NCBI GenBank assembly: GCA_015661745.1
Contig: DQVL01000101.1
Coordinates: forward strand, 1 to 5,872
Length of the DNA: 5,872 nt
From: Thermoprotei archaeon
Lineage (GTDB): Archaea > Thermoproteota > Nitrososphaeria > Geothermarchaeales > JDFR-13
Reading direction: 5' to 3'
Part shown: in pieces, positions 5,374-5,872 of the stretch
How positions within the stretch are numbered: position 1 is the first letter of the stretch
How the letters are laid out: the number at the start of each line of letters is the position of its first letter
Notes under the pieces: model-generated
What the model was told of the DNA's origin: nothing
Seen by the model: only the letters and a program-made list of their open reading frames with translations
Databases searched by the model: none
Program-made: the position numbers and the translations under genes

Positions 5374-5872
5374 ATGAAGGGTAAAGATGAGCGTCTTAGT
5401 AAAGCTGGATACCTCTTGATAATCGCTTCACTCCAGTTCACAATATTTTGGAAGATTGCTGAGTTCCTCAGAGATGAATATAGTGTTTCACGGGACGTAA
5501 TAAGTGCATTGGGTATAGGGGAGAATAGCTTATTATTCAACTCATCAGTTATATTACTTGGTTTATCGGGTTTGGGAGCTGTATATATACTTAAGGATTA
5601 TGATAGGATATTCGCTACACTACTTTTTATATCAAGTGTAGGTGCAATCGGTGTGGGAATATTTCCTATGAATATATCACTGCCACATACAATCGCCGCC
5701 TTATTAACTTTCCTATTTACAGGCTTGGCTACACTCTATAGCTATAGAATTGAGGAGTCAACGCTGAAATATATATGGCTAATACTTGGAGTAACAAGTC
5801 TAACTGCCTTAATACTCTTCATAACTGGAAATTATATGAGTATTGGAAAAGGAGGTATGGAGAGACTTATAG
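5374..5872 (+). CDS. DUF998 family multi-pass membrane protein, 3' end cut off
   Basis: The reading frame is open from ATG 5374 to the window edge (166 codons, no stop), with an in-frame stop upstream at 5317 and no other in-frame start between. Hydrophobic segments lie at about 11-29, 52-73, 79-97, 103-122 and 131-151. The conserved pattern is that of DUF998: EYSVSRDVISALGIG (35-49), FNSSVILLG (55-63), GVGIFP (93-98), a His at 105 and the near-terminal GIGKGGMER motif, here starting SIGKGGMERLI (156-166). The family ends shortly after this motif, so probably only a few tens of residues are missing. DUF998 proteins are integral membrane proteins of unknown role. The gene is divergent from the transporter operon and shares its upstream region. 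A hydrophobic minus-strand frame across the same DNA is only its shadow. Confidence 0.82.
   Translation, partial: MKGKDERLSKAGYLLIIASLQFTIFWKIAEFLRDEYSVSRDVISALGIGENSLLFNSSVILLGLSGLGAVYILKDYDRIFATLLFISSVGAIGVGIFPMNISLPHTIAALLTFLFTGLATLYSYRIEESTLKYIWLILGVTSLTALILFITGNYMSIGKGGMERLI

Noticed and set aside
5337..5540. Minus-strand frame of 67 codons upstream of the transporter operon.
   Set aside because: It lies opposite the DUF998 gene, which has clear family motifs on the plus strand, and has none of its own.

Overview
The window looks archaeal, most likely a thermophilic member of the Thermoproteota (crenarchaeal type); this is inference. The support is: AT-rich DNA with frequent ATA (Ile) and AGA/AGG (Arg) codons, purine-rich sense strands (the plus strand is C/T-rich across the minus-strand genes), BRE/TATA-like promoters instead of -35/-10 boxes, GGTG/GGTGAT Shine-Dalgarno sequences matching the archaeal 16S tail, and T-tracts without hairpins at gene ends. 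No ribosomal or marker gene is present to settle the lineage.

Layout. Plus strand, left: the last 75 codons of an FAD-dependent oxidoreductase of the GlpA/LhgO (DAO) type (1-228), an AT-rich gap with a promoter, then a 56-residue DUF1059 protein with a Cys2/His2 pattern (363-533), which is too short to appear among long ORFs. A T-tract at 554-559 ends this block. Minus strand, 5232 down to 565: a complete five-gene ABC importer operon of the branched-chain/hydrophobic amino acid (HAAT, Liv) family, in the order substrate-binding protein, LivH permease, LivM permease, LivG ATPase, LivF ATPase. Plus strand, right: a divergently transcribed DUF998-type multi-pass membrane protein (5374 to the window end, cut off).

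How the operon works: the binding protein is probably exported by the Tat pathway (SRREWVK motif), is held at the outer face of the membrane, and delivers its ligand to the LivH/LivM channel, which is driven by LivG/LivF. The last four genes are tightly coupled (two ATGA start/stop overlaps and one short overlap). The only real gap within the operon is between the binding protein and livH, and it contains a T-rich tract that could lower permease/ATPase expression relative to the binding protein. The substrate cannot be told from the sequence; the family also carries urea, amides and other small molecules.

I found no clearly new biological system. The points most worth checking are the Tat-type signal without a lipobox, the two-cysteine pattern of the binding protein, the unusual H-loop of LivF, the T-tract after the binding-protein gene, and the two uncharacterised-family proteins (DUF1059, DUF998) flanking the operon.
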